Made by a program: the position numbers and the translations under genes
Notes under the pieces: model-generated
Seen by the model: the letters and a program-made list of their open reading frames with translations, nothing else
Databases searched by the model: none
Told to the model about the DNA's origin: nothing
Shown here: positions 28,500-36,799 of the stretch, in pieces
Layout of the letters: every line of letters starts with the position of its first letter
Position numbering within the stretch: the first letter of the stretch is position 1
Origin: Candidatus Aenigmatarchaeota archaeon
GTDB lineage: Archaea > Aenigmatarchaeota > Aenigmatarchaeia > QMZP01 > JAFGSV01
DNA: 64,000 nucleotides
Assembly: GCA_016931255.1 (NCBI GenBank)
Contig: JAFGFG010000009.1
Coordinates: forward strand, 259,076-323,075
Direction: 5' to 3'

Positions 28500-29531
28500 A
28501 TGCTCGTAAAGTCTGATTTGTACTTCAGGACCGAATGCTATGGCGTATCCGACATAAGGTCCCGCTACAGCGGTTCCATAGACCTTTACGACAAGAAAGG
28601 AATCATCAATGATGATGTGTGCGATGCCATTCTGGAAGCATCTCACAAAGATGCCAGTGTGATTATACCGGAGCATGTCGAGAGCAGGTACAGCGGTGCG
28701 CCATCCAGGCCGTATTTCTGGAACAGGAGCGAAATCCGCAAGATAGATGGCCAGAAGGTCCCGATGGACACCGCGCTGAGGTTCATGAAGTTCGGACCCC
28801 AGATAGACCTCACCCTCAAGTCGACCACGCTCAGGGACATAAAGGACTACAACCTGACCCCGAGGAACGCTTTCAGGGAGCTTGACGTTGAAAAGAAACG
28901 CGAGGCACTGAAAAAGGGCTCCTATAGGGGAATAGGATGGTGGGACCCGAAGAGGAAGAAGCACAAGCTCCTGCCTTTCGAGGTTCCTGTTGAAGGGGAA
29001 GCCTTCAATGAGCGCTTCTCTGATGAGATGATATTCGAGAAGCTGAGGTCGGACGCGATGGTCAAGGTCCCCTCGATAAGCCGCTACATGAAGAAGGACT
29101 ACGTCGTGATAATGAGAGTCCTTCCTGTAACAGACGGCAAGTACATTCACGAATGGCTCATGACCGATGTCTTCGACGGCTGCGAGGGACGCTTCTACAA
29201 CGAGAGCGGCGGCAAGAAGTTCGATGGCGCGGGATTCGTGGACTTGTACAAGTATGCAAGTCCGGAGGATGTCTATTGCAGGCACTGCTGGGGAGCGCTT
29301 CTCGCTGCTGAGGAGAAGAGCCACAGAGATGCGGATGTCCCGCCTTTCAGGCTAAGCTATCCCAGAGTCACGGAAGACCTAAGGGATGCCTGGAAGACGC
29401 TGAACATGAAGACAATCGTGAAAAGCCCGGGCGGCCGCGAGAGAAGGCCCCAGAAAACGGAAGCAAGGATACAGCTGGGCCGTATCATAGGATTTCTCGG
29501 CGCAAACGGCTCATTCGACCTCACCGAATGA
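28500..29531 (+). CDS. Hypothetical protein inserted between uL4 and uL23
   Basis: 343-aa ORF collinear with operon; no family recognised. Confidence 0.75.
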   Translation: MLVKSDLYFRTECYGVSDIRSRYSGSIDLYDKKGIINDDVCDAILEASHKDASVIIPEHVESRYSGAPSRPYFWNRSEIRKIDGQKVPMDTALRFMKFGPQIDLTLKSTTLRDIKDYNLTPRNAFRELDVEKKREALKKGSYRGIGWWDPKRKKHKLLPFEVPVEGEAFNERFSDEMIFEKLRSDAMVKVPSISRYMKKDYVVIMRVLPVTDGKYIHEWLMTDVFDGCEGRFYNESGGKKFDGAGFVDLYKYASPEDVYCRHCWGALLAAEEKSHRDADVPPFRLSYPRVTEDLRDAWKTLNMKTIVKSPGGRERRPQKTEARIQLGRIIGFLGANGSFDLTE

Positions 29532-29603
29532 CCGAAACATATAAATACCTACTCTTATAATCATTAGGAATAACACGTCATATAACCAATTAACAGGTAT
29601 AAC

Positions 29604-29984
29604 ATGGCACAAAAGGTACCCGCTGAAGAGAAGAAGGGTGCCGTCAAAGCCGCTAAGAAAGAGACAAAGGAACATAAGGCGACTTCTACGGCAAAGACTG
29701 CTACTGTCAGGACTACAAAAGTCAAAGACCCATGGAATGTTCTCGTTTATCCGCATCTTGCAGAGAAGAGCATGAACATGGTGGAATTCGATAACAAGCT
29801 TACGTTTATTGTCAGAAGGACTGCCACGAAGAAGGACATCAAGGAAGCCATAGAGACACTATTCGATGTGAAAGTCGTAAAGGTCCAGACCGAGACAATG
29901 ACTTCGGGAAAGAAGAAGGCTTACGCCAAGCTCAGCGAGGACGCATCCGCAAGCGAGATTGCATCAAGGCTTGGAATGGTTTAG
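29604..29984 (+). CDS. rpl23: 50S ribosomal protein uL23 (Ala/Lys-rich N-terminal extension)
   Basis: PWNVLVYPHLAEKSMNMVEFDNKLTFIVRRTATKKDIKEAIE. Confidence 0.93.
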   Translation: MAQKVPAEEKKGAVKAAKKETKEHKATSTAKTATVRTTKVKDPWNVLVYPHLAEKSMNMVEFDNKLTFIVRRTATKKDIKEAIETLFDVKVVKVQTETMTSGKKKAYAKLSEDASASEIASRLGMV

Positions 29985-29993
29985 GTGAACTGA

Positions 29994-30665
29994 ATGGGAA
30001 AAAGGATTATCCAGCAGCGAAGAGGAAAGGGCTCATCCACTTACAGGGTGAGGAAGGCAAACTTCAGGTGCAAGCTGGAATTCAAGGACGCAAACGGCAT
30101 TGTCAAGGACATAATCCACGACCCGGGCAGGACAGTTCCCGTTGCTGTTGTTGAATACGAGGACGGCACAAAGGGGCACATACCAGCAAGGGAGGGCATG
30201 TCAGTCAACGACACGCTCGACGGCATGGTGCTTCCGCTTTCCCTAATACCCGAGACAAAGCCCATATTCGCAATAGAGAGCGTTCCGAATTCAGGGCCTG
30301 TATTCTGCAGGTCAGGCGGCTCAACCGCATTCATAGTTTCAAAGGATGACAAGAACTGCGTTATCCAGTTCCCAAGCAAGAAGACCAAGACATTCAATCT
30401 CAAGTGCAGGGCCATAGTCGGCACTCCTGCAGGCGCAGGAAGAGGAGACAAGCCCTGGATGAAGGCAGGGCCGAAGTGGATAGCGATGCACAGGAGAGGA
30501 AAGCTTTATCCGCTGACATCCGCTAATGCTATGAACGCTGTGGACCATCCGTTTGGCGGCGCATACAGCGGCGTCAACAAGTCAAAGACTGTTTCCAGGG
30601 ATGCATCTCCGGGAAGGAAGGTCGGCTCGGTAGCTGCAAGGAGAACAGGAAGGAAGAAGAGGTAA
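29994..30665 (+). CDS. rpl2: 50S ribosomal protein uL2
   Basis: MGKRIIQQRRGKGSSTYRV...AMNAVDHPFGG. Confidence 0.95.
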   Translation: MGKRIIQQRRGKGSSTYRVRKANFRCKLEFKDANGIVKDIIHDPGRTVPVAVVEYEDGTKGHIPAREGMSVNDTLDGMVLPLSLIPETKPIFAIESVPNSGPVFCRSGGSTAFIVSKDDKNCVIQFPSKKTKTFNLKCRAIVGTPAGAGRGDKPWMKAGPKWIAMHRRGKLYPLTSANAMNAVDHPFGGAYSGVNKSKTVSRDASPGRKVGSVAARRTGRKKR

Positions 30666-30695
30666 ATGTTTTATATTAACTGAGGATTGATTATT

Positions 30696-31076
30696 ATGGC
30701 AAAATTCACATACAAGGGAAAAGATGACGAGGCAGTTGACAAGCTCAGCCTTGAGGAATTCAGCAGGCTCATAAAGAGCAGGGCAAGAAGGTCCCTGAAG
30801 AGGGGATTCACATCAACACAGAAGAAGCTGCTTGAGGACATACGAAAGAGCCCGAACAAGTTCCACAAGACGCACTGCAGGGAGATGGTCATAATACCGG
30901 AGCTCGTCGGCAAGAAGCTCGGTGTTTACAGCGGAAAGGAATTCGTCACTGTTGAGATAAAGGACTACATGCTTGGAAGCAGGCTCGGTGAGTTTGCGAT
31001 GTCAAGGAAGCAGATAAAGCACTCTGCACCCGGTTTCGGAGCCACGAAGTCATCGAAGTTCGTTCCGCTTAAGTGA
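30696..31076 (+). CDS. rps19: 30S ribosomal protein uS19
   Basis: THCREMVIIPELVGKKLGVYSGKEF...GEFAMSRKQIKHSAPGFGATKSS. Confidence 0.93.
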   Translation: MAKFTYKGKDDEAVDKLSLEEFSRLIKSRARRSLKRGFTSTQKKLLEDIRKSPNKFHKTHCREMVIIPELVGKKLGVYSGKEFVTVEIKDYMLGSRLGEFAMSRKQIKHSAPGFGATKSSKFVPLK

Positions 31077-31085
31077 GTGATATAT

Positions 31086-31469
31086 ATGTTAAGGTATGCA
31101 TTCAAACCTGCAAGCAAGAAGTCAGTGAAAGTCTATGGCAGGGGAATCAATGTTTCAGAGAAGAGCGGGAAGATACTCTGCAAGGAGATGAACGGAAAGA
31201 ATGTCGTAAAAGCCAAGGCGTTCCTTCAGAGGCTTCTGGACCGGACGCAGGACCTTGACGGAAAGTATTACACGAAGACAGCCGGACACCTGCTTGACCT
31301 TATCAAGTCAGCTGAGAGCAACGCTGAATTCAAGGGGCTTGATGTCGAGAAGATGGTTGTAAATGCATCCGTTCATAACGGATTCAAGTTCATGAGGCCA
31401 AGGAGATTCAAAATGAGGAGACAGCAGAAGAAGATAGCCAACGTACAGGTTATACTTCAGCAGAAATGA
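31086..31469 (+). CDS. rpl22: 50S ribosomal protein uL22
   Basis: Operon position; ...RPRRFKMRRQQKKIANVQVIL. Confidence 0.88.
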   Translation: MLRYAFKPASKKSVKVYGRGINVSEKSGKILCKEMNGKNVVKAKAFLQRLLDRTQDLDGKYYTKTAGHLLDLIKSAESNAEFKGLDVEKMVVNASVHNGFKFMRPRRFKMRRQQKKIANVQVILQQK

Positions 31470-31474
31470 TGATT

Positions 31475-32251
31475 ATGGGAGTAAACAAATATTTCGTGAA
31501 TCAGAGCATAAGGGAAGTGTCCATAGACGCGTTCATAAGGGAGAACTTCCCCACAACCGACTATTCGGACATAGAGCTCCAGAGGACACCTCTGGGCATA
31601 AAGGTCATAATATACACGCACAAGCCGGGCAGGGTCATAGGCAGGGGCGGAAGCAAGATAAACCAGATGAGCGAGATGCTGAAGCAGAAGTTCGACCTTG
31701 ACAATCCCCAGCTTGACGTCAAGTCAATACCGAATCCGAACCTTGATGCGAAGATTGTCGCAAAGCAGATAAAGTCTTCCCTTGAGAGGGGATACAACTT
31801 CAAGAAGATAGGAAATCTCTCAATGAAAAAAGTCATGGAAGCGGGAGCTGTCGGTGTCGAGATTGTCATAAGCGGAAAGCTTGGCGGAAGCAAGGGAAGG
31901 GTAGGAAAGTTCCTTGCAGGCTACATAAAGCACTGCGGATTCCCTGCTGAAGAGCTTGTTGATTTCGGTTTCGAGGAAGCAATCACAAGGCCTGGAAAAA
32001 TCGGCATAAAGGTCAAGATAATGAAGGAGATAAGGGACATCGCAGGCCAGATTGTCAGGACCAGTGAAAAGAAGAGGGCCGTGGAAAAGAAGGAAGAGAT
32101 AAAACATGAAGTAACCCAGGACGACCTTGTTGTCAAGGATGACGGTCTTGATTTCGATTATTCTGTTGATTACGAAGAGGCTGAGCTGGACGAAGAATTA
32201 GCAGAAGAAAAGAAGAAGAAAACCAATAAAAGAAAGGAAACCAAGAAATAA
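31475..32251 (+). CDS. rps3: 30S ribosomal protein uS3 (acidic/Lys-rich C-terminal tail)
   Basis: KH domain VIIYTHKPGRVIGRGGSKINQMSEML. Confidence 0.94.
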   Translation: MGVNKYFVNQSIREVSIDAFIRENFPTTDYSDIELQRTPLGIKVIIYTHKPGRVIGRGGSKINQMSEMLKQKFDLDNPQLDVKSIPNPNLDAKIVAKQIKSSLERGYNFKKIGNLSMKKVMEAGAVGVEIVISGKLGGSKGRVGKFLAGYIKHCGFPAEELVDFGFEEAITRPGKIGIKVKIMKEIRDIAGQIVRTSEKKRAVEKKEEIKHEVTQDDLVVKDDGLDFDYSVDYEEAELDEELAEEKKKKTNKRKETKK

Positions 32252-32265
32252 GCAGGTTGAATTCA

Positions 32266-32466
32266 ATGGCAGTTCTCAAGTCAAAGGATGCAAGGAAGCT
32301 GGGCAGTGAAGAGCTCGGAAAGAGGGTCGGCGAACTCAGGCTTGAGATTGCAAAGGAAAAGGCCAACATAGCTATTGGCGCTCCTGTTTCTTCGCCTGGC
32401 AAGATGAGGGATATGAAAAGGACTATTGCCAGGATTCTAACAATAAAAAGGGAAAAGGGTAAATGA
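32266..32466 (+). CDS. rpl29: 50S ribosomal protein uL29
   Basis: SKDARKLGSEELGKRVGELRLEIAKEKANIAIG. Confidence 0.9.
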   Translation: MAVLKSKDARKLGSEELGKRVGELRLEIAKEKANIAIGAPVSSPGKMRDMKRTIARILTIKREKGK

Positions 32467-32774
32467 GCGAAAGCGGTATTTGTCAGAAATGCGGTCTGCC
32501 TCAGGACCTCTGTATCTGCGAGACAATGGCTCGTGAAGACGAGAAGATAAGGGTCTCGCTCGTTGTAAAGCGCTTTGGTAAGAAAGCCACAGTCATTGAA
32601 GGAATAAGCAGTGACGTGGACGTAAGGAATGTTCTGAAAGAGCTGAAGACAAAGCTTGCATGCGGCGGCACCTTCAAGAACAAGACCATAGAGCTTCAGG
32701 GAAATCACATGACAAGGGTCAGGGCGATTCTGGTCAAGCTGGGTTTCCAGACGGAAAAGATAGAGGTATCCTGA
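32463..32774 (+). CDS. Translation initiation factor aIF1 (SUI1)
   Basis: ICQKCGLPQDLCICE...IRVSLVVKRFGKKATVIEGI...LKTKLACGGTFKNKTIELQGNH. Confidence 0.94.
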   Translation: MSESGICQKCGLPQDLCICETMAREDEKIRVSLVVKRFGKKATVIEGISSDVDVRNVLKELKTKLACGGTFKNKTIELQGNHMTRVRAILVKLGFQTEKIEVS

Positions 32775-32802
32775 TTTAAGCCAGCGTTTCGAAAAATAGC
32801 AT

Positions 32803-33060
32803 ATGAGAACAGCCTCAAACATAGTCAGACACGAGCTTATCGGACTTCGTGTAAGGACAGGTTCTTTTGACGGAAAGGTCATTGACGAGAGCAGGAATGT
32901 CATCGTCATAGAGGCAGGCGGCTCAGAGAAGAAAATACCCAAGGAAAACAACATTTTTACTTTCCATATACCCGAGACAGGCGAATGGGTCAAAGTGGAC
33001 GGAAACGTGCTTGTGGCGCGTCCTGAGGACCGCATAAAGAAGAAAATGGAAAAGTGGTAG
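32803..33060 (+). CDS. rnp1: RNase P protein subunit Rpp29
   Basis: RHELIGLRVRTGSFDGKVIDESRNVIVIEAGG...; typical position after aIF1. Confidence 0.88.
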   Translation: MRTASNIVRHELIGLRVRTGSFDGKVIDESRNVIVIEAGGSEKKIPKENNIFTFHIPETGEWVKVDGNVLVARPEDRIKKKMEKW

Positions 33061-33061
33061 G

Positions 33062-33487
33062 ATGGATGTCCATCAGACAGTCGGCATACTCGTCAGGAAA
33101 GGTGGGAAATTTCTTTTCATAGAGCGTCTCAATGCGCCAAGAAAAGGTTGGTGGTCAATACCCGCAGGCCATGTCGAGGAAGGCGAAACACCGGAGCAGG
33201 CTGTCCAGAGAGAGGCTGACGAAGAGGTTCCGGGCGTTTCAGTTGAAGAATATTCCGGATTCACACTAAGTTTTGAGACAGAGGCAGGCGAACGCCGCCA
33301 TTCTGAAAATCACATTCACGAGACCCATATATTCTTCGGAAAGCCGCCAAAGGTCGTCAGGACAGGCTCCGATGCCGGTGATTTCAGGTGGATGACCCCC
33401 GAGGAATCGCTGAAGGAGAGGATAACCCCTCCTGTGAAAAGCATCATGGAGTGGTACATTGGAAGCAAGCGTACCGGAAATCAATAA
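33062..33487 (+). CDS. NUDIX hydrolase
   Basis: Nudix box GHVEEGETPEQAVQREADEEVPGV. Confidence 0.9.
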   Translation: MDVHQTVGILVRKGGKFLFIERLNAPRKGWWSIPAGHVEEGETPEQAVQREADEEVPGVSVEEYSGFTLSFETEAGERRHSENHIHETHIFFGKPPKVVRTGSDAGDFRWMTPEESLKERITPPVKSIMEWYIGSKRTGNQ

Positions 33488-33825
33488 TTCTTCCGGGCGA
33501 TTCCCGGAATAATGCCTGTAAGGTTTGTCTTCCTTGTGGCAATCTCGTTCACAGCGACCATGGATGCCCAGAACGCAGCCGAAAACATAGCCATAGGCCC
33601 GCCGACGCTCAGCATTTCAGGAAGGATCTCCATGATGCCTGCCGTCAGGAACGGCGGATACGGTATTATCTCCCCGTGCGCGACATGTTCCACCATCAGC
33701 ATCGCAACAGCTCCCCACAGGATAGCGTTAAGCCAGCCTATGTTCAGCCTCTTCGGGAAGAACCTCGCAAGCAGCGTCGTTATTATCCCAAGCCCCATGG
33801 GAACAAGAAAACACGCCATGTTCAT
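33481..33825 (-). CDS. Small multi-TM protein, NikR-adjacent
   Basis: Hydrophobic ORF, 4-nt overlap with the next small membrane ORF, minus-strand operon. Confidence 0.65.
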   Translation of the reverse strand: MNMACFLVPMGLGIITTLLARFFPKRLNIGWLNAILWGAVAMLMVEHVAHGEIIPYPPFLTAGIMEILPEMLSVGGPMAMFSAAFWASMVAVNEIATRKTNLTGIIPGIARKNY

Positions 33826-34112
33826 TTACCCCCTCTTTTCATCGAGATTATGATGTACAATTCCCATATCAGGAAAATAGGTATGAGCATGGCAATTCCA
33901 AGCACCGTCCCATCGGTAATCATTCCCTCGGTTGTCATGTGTATGAACTCGCTGCCGTCGAAACCGAGTACATGGTCCACGAAAATCATGAGGGAGGCGC
34001 CCCAAAGCATCAGTGACAGGAACCGCGTCTTGTACTTATCCCCGACGACGAATCCGGCAGCTGTCACAACCAGTGCCGCTATCAAAGTAGTTATCAGCCA
34101 CATCATTTCCAC
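33822..34112 (-). CDS. Small multi-TM protein, NikR-adjacent
   Basis: Hydrophobic ORF with membrane-proximal His; GTG at 34112 or internal ATGs at 34106/34103. Confidence 0.65.
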   Translation of the reverse strand: MEMMWLITTLIAALVVTAAGFVVGDKYKTRFLSLMLWGASLMIFVDHVLGFDGSEFIHMTTEGMITDGTVLGIAMLIPIFLIWELYIIISMKRGGK

Positions 34113-34113
34113 C

Positions 34114-34143
34114 GTAGCAACTTTGCTATTTTCGTGTTACTAT
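34114..34143. promoter_or_regulatory. Candidate NikR operator (imperfect inverted repeat)
   Basis: GTAGCAAC-N14-GTTACTAT between divergent nikR and small membrane operon; nested TAGCAA-CT-TTGCTA. Confidence 0.4.
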
Positions 34144-34210
34144 ATTGCATCCAATGGTATATAAAGTTTTTCAAATTTATAGCAGCAGTCCATGTATTAA
34201 TTGTGGGTGC

Positions 34211-34618
34211 ATGACAGTTGATAGAGTGGGTGTTTCGTTTGAACCTGAACTTCTGGAAAAATTCGACAGGCTCATAAAGGGCAAAGGTTATGGGAGCAGG
34301 TCGGAGGCGATACGCGACCTCGTGAGGAAGTCTGTCATAGAATCAGAGATAAGCCTCGGGACCGGGGATATCATAGGCACCGTGACCATGATGTACGACC
34401 ATCACGCAGGCGGTGTCACGGACAGGCTCCTCGACATACAGCACCACAGCCATGCGAACATAGTCTCGACGACTCATATGCATGCGAGCGAGCACATCTG
34501 CCTGGAAGTGATAGTCGTCAAGGGCAGGGCAAACGCTGTCAAGGAACTCTCAGATTCCCTGAAAGCAGTGAAAGGCGTCAAGCATGCAGAGCTGGTCATG
34601 ACAAAAAAAGACGTGTGA
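34211..34618 (+). CDS. nikR: NikR-family nickel-responsive regulator
   Basis: RHH N-terminus RVGVSFEPELLEKFDRLIKGKGYGSRSEAIRDLVR; metal-site-like HH...HHSH...HMHASEHICLE. Confidence 0.92.
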   Translation: MTVDRVGVSFEPELLEKFDRLIKGKGYGSRSEAIRDLVRKSVIESEISLGTGDIIGTVTMMYDHHAGGVTDRLLDIQHHSHANIVSTTHMHASEHICLEVIVVKGRANAVKELSDSLKAVKGVKHAELVMTKKDV

Positions 34619-34702
34619 GTCATAGTACCGGATCAGGCATCCGGACATTCATACTCGCTTCCAGTCGCAGGGAAATTTAAAAAATTTCTTCCAACTATCT
34701 TC

Positions 34703-35150
34703 ATGGCAGGAGACCAGTATGCCAAGGGTGTTGATTTCAGGAAAGGCGGCTTCGGAAAGATAATGGCAGCTGTCGAGCCCGAAGCGTTTCCGCATGCTTT
34801 CTGCAATATGTACATGGACCTGCCTACGGCTTTGTCTTCTCAAAGCACAGTGACGGCGTAGGGAGCAAGAGCGTTCAGCGCCATGTTCATGCGAGAGAGA
34901 CCGGCGATTACTCGGTCTTTGACGGCGATGCGCATGACGGATTCGTAATGAACGCAGGCGATATCGAATGTGCCGGCCTTTTCGACGGCTGGTCATTCAC
35001 TGACACTGTTGACATAAACCAGCTTCATGTCGACAAGAATGGCTATCTTCCCGACCAGGTAAGGACAGAATCATCTTCACATCAGTTCAGAGTTCGGCAT
35101 GTTCGACTGCGATGCGGAATAAAAGCAATAAGTATCTGTCTGGCGTGCTG
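34703..35150 (+). pseudogene. purM-like (AIR synthase-related) gene, frameshifted and truncated
   Basis: Frame 1 MAGDQYAKGVDFRKGGFGKIMAAVEPEAFPHAFCN ends at TAG 34858..34860; another frame continues GFVFSKHSDGVGSKSV...ETGDYSVFDGDAHDGFVMNAGDIECAG... Confidence 0.7.
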
Positions 35151-35188
35151 AAAAACTATTAAAGAAGTTTGAAATGTAAAATAATATT

Positions 35189-36730
35189 ATGAAAATGATT
35201 ATCGGCATGATATTATTTTTAAGTCTTCTACTTACATCACATTTGGTTGAATCTCAGGCGCAGCAGGATTTGCCTCAGATATATTCCGTATTTGATAGGA
35301 TTATAGATGAGATTAGGATGATCTTTACTTACGGTGACGACAGGGTAAACATGAACCTGGAGATCAGGGAAAAGGAAATAAATTCGGCAATTGCAAATGC
35401 AAAAAACGAAAACATGGATGAAGCTATCCAGAATCTCAATAACGCGGAAAAAAGACTCCAGACAATTCAGGAAACGGTCTCTTTGAATAGGGTTGATGAA
35501 ATCAAGGAAAATGTTGAAAAGACCATTAACCGGATTAATAATGAAACTGATCTTCCGGATGAATTTGAAGAATATATTTTGGAAGAAGAAAAAACAATGC
35601 TGATTGCAACCCTTACCGAAAAGACTTTTGAATATTGTAAAGAACTTGCAAAAGAAGATTTTGCTTTAATGCTGAATGAAGAAGAATGTAATCCAGATAC
35701 CGCTATCCCCGGGCTTGAAGAAGAATTAAAAAAATTAAAAGGTATTCAAATGAAGTTATTTGTTGAATTGATGTTAGAGATTAGAAGTTGTATAGATGAT
35801 CCTGGAACCTGTAATTGCGAAGCTAATGTCAATGTTGAACAAAAAGCAAAATGTGAAAAAATGGTTGCTCTTGCTATTAGCTGTAAATATAAAGATGATG
35901 AGGTCTCTTGCAATGAATTAGAATCTATGAAGCCTAAAGAAGGAGACAGCTTTGCAGAAAGTTTTGTTCCTGATTTCTTAATGAACTTGTTTAGAGAGAA
36001 GTCTTACATGATAGAATACAATATAGAGCCTTCAGATGGAGTTCCTGAGGAATGCTGGGATGAGAATGATAAACCAGAATGCAGACAATATGACCATTTA
36101 AAAGAGACAAACGATGATTGGGATGATTATGGCAATTTTATAGGAAAAAGACCTGAAAACAAAGAACCAACAATGAAAGAATCAATTCCTCAGTGTTTTG
36201 ATGAAAATAATAATTTCTTGGAAGAAAAATGCGGTAAAATTACCATTGTCAGAACTGAAGGAGGTTTAGTGAATTACCTCATTGAAAATGAAATTAATGG
36301 TATTTTAGGAAGATTTGAAAACAAATCAGAACAAAATACAATTGATGTTAATGGAACTGCAGGACGAACAAGATATGATGAAATAAAAGAAGAGATTGAT
36401 GGAATAAAAGGACAGATTGCTGAAAGAACTTTTGCACCCGGAACAAGTGGGGTTGGAGAGCCGGGGGAGAAAAACGAAACTGTGGTTGTTAATGAGATAT
36501 CAGAAGGCACAGGAGACGGCGGCCTTGAACCCGTGATAGTGACTGGGGAAGGCCACGGTGACGACGGCCTGACCACTGAAGTTAAAACAGATGTAGTTAT
36601 TGATGGCGGAAATCAGGTTGATGCCGCACCGATAGTTAAAGAAAATGAGGATGTGTCTCCATCCCCTGATAACTTTGTCAATGTGGTTGATGATGGACCA
36701 GGTGAACCGGGATTAGTTGATGACGATTAA
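35189..36730 (+). CDS. Secreted acidic coiled-coil-rich hypothetical protein
   Basis: Signal-peptide-like N-terminus MKMIIGMILFLSLLLTSHLVESQA; clustered Cys; more AT-rich than neighbours. Confidence 0.7.
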   Translation: MKMIIGMILFLSLLLTSHLVESQAQQDLPQIYSVFDRIIDEIRMIFTYGDDRVNMNLEIREKEINSAIANAKNENMDEAIQNLNNAEKRLQTIQETVSLNRVDEIKENVEKTINRINNETDLPDEFEEYILEEEKTMLIATLTEKTFEYCKELAKEDFALMLNEEECNPDTAIPGLEEELKKLKGIQMKLFVELMLEIRSCIDDPGTCNCEANVNVEQKAKCEKMVALAISCKYKDDEVSCNELESMKPKEGDSFAESFVPDFLMNLFREKSYMIEYNIEPSDGVPEECWDENDKPECRQYDHLKETNDDWDDYGNFIGKRPENKEPTMKESIPQCFDENNNFLEEKCGKITIVRTEGGLVNYLIENEINGILGRFENKSEQNTIDVNGTAGRTRYDEIKEEIDGIKGQIAERTFAPGTSGVGEPGEKNETVVVNEISEGTGDGGLEPVIVTGEGHGDDGLTTEVKTDVVIDGGNQVDAAPIVKENEDVSPSPDNFVNVVDDGPGEPGLVDDD

Positions 36731-36761
36731 GATGAAAAATCTTAATATCTATGAGCTTTAA

Positions 36762-36792
36762 AGTGCCCCCACCGGGAAGAATTAGAATCTGT
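36762..36792. repeat. Degenerate copy of tRNA-Glu 3' end (att-like)
   Basis: agtgcccccaccgggaagaattagaatctg, compared with tRNA-Glu gtgcccccgccgggattcgaac. Confidence 0.45.
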
Positions 36793-36799
36793 CGTGGAT

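Noticed and set aside
28440-29324. 294-aa minus-strand ORF opposite the gene between uL4 and uL23
   Set aside because: The plus-strand 343-aa ORF fits operon direction and has better codon usage; the minus ORF looks like a shadow
32133-33035. 300-aa minus-strand ORF opposite uS3 end, uL29, aIF1 and Rpp29
   Set aside because: Crosses four recognised genes on the other strand; shadow ORF
33388-34164. 258-aa plus-strand ORF overlapping NUDIX end and the two small membrane genes
   Set aside because: Out of frame with NUDIX, low-complexity translation; the opposite-strand ORFs look like real membrane proteins
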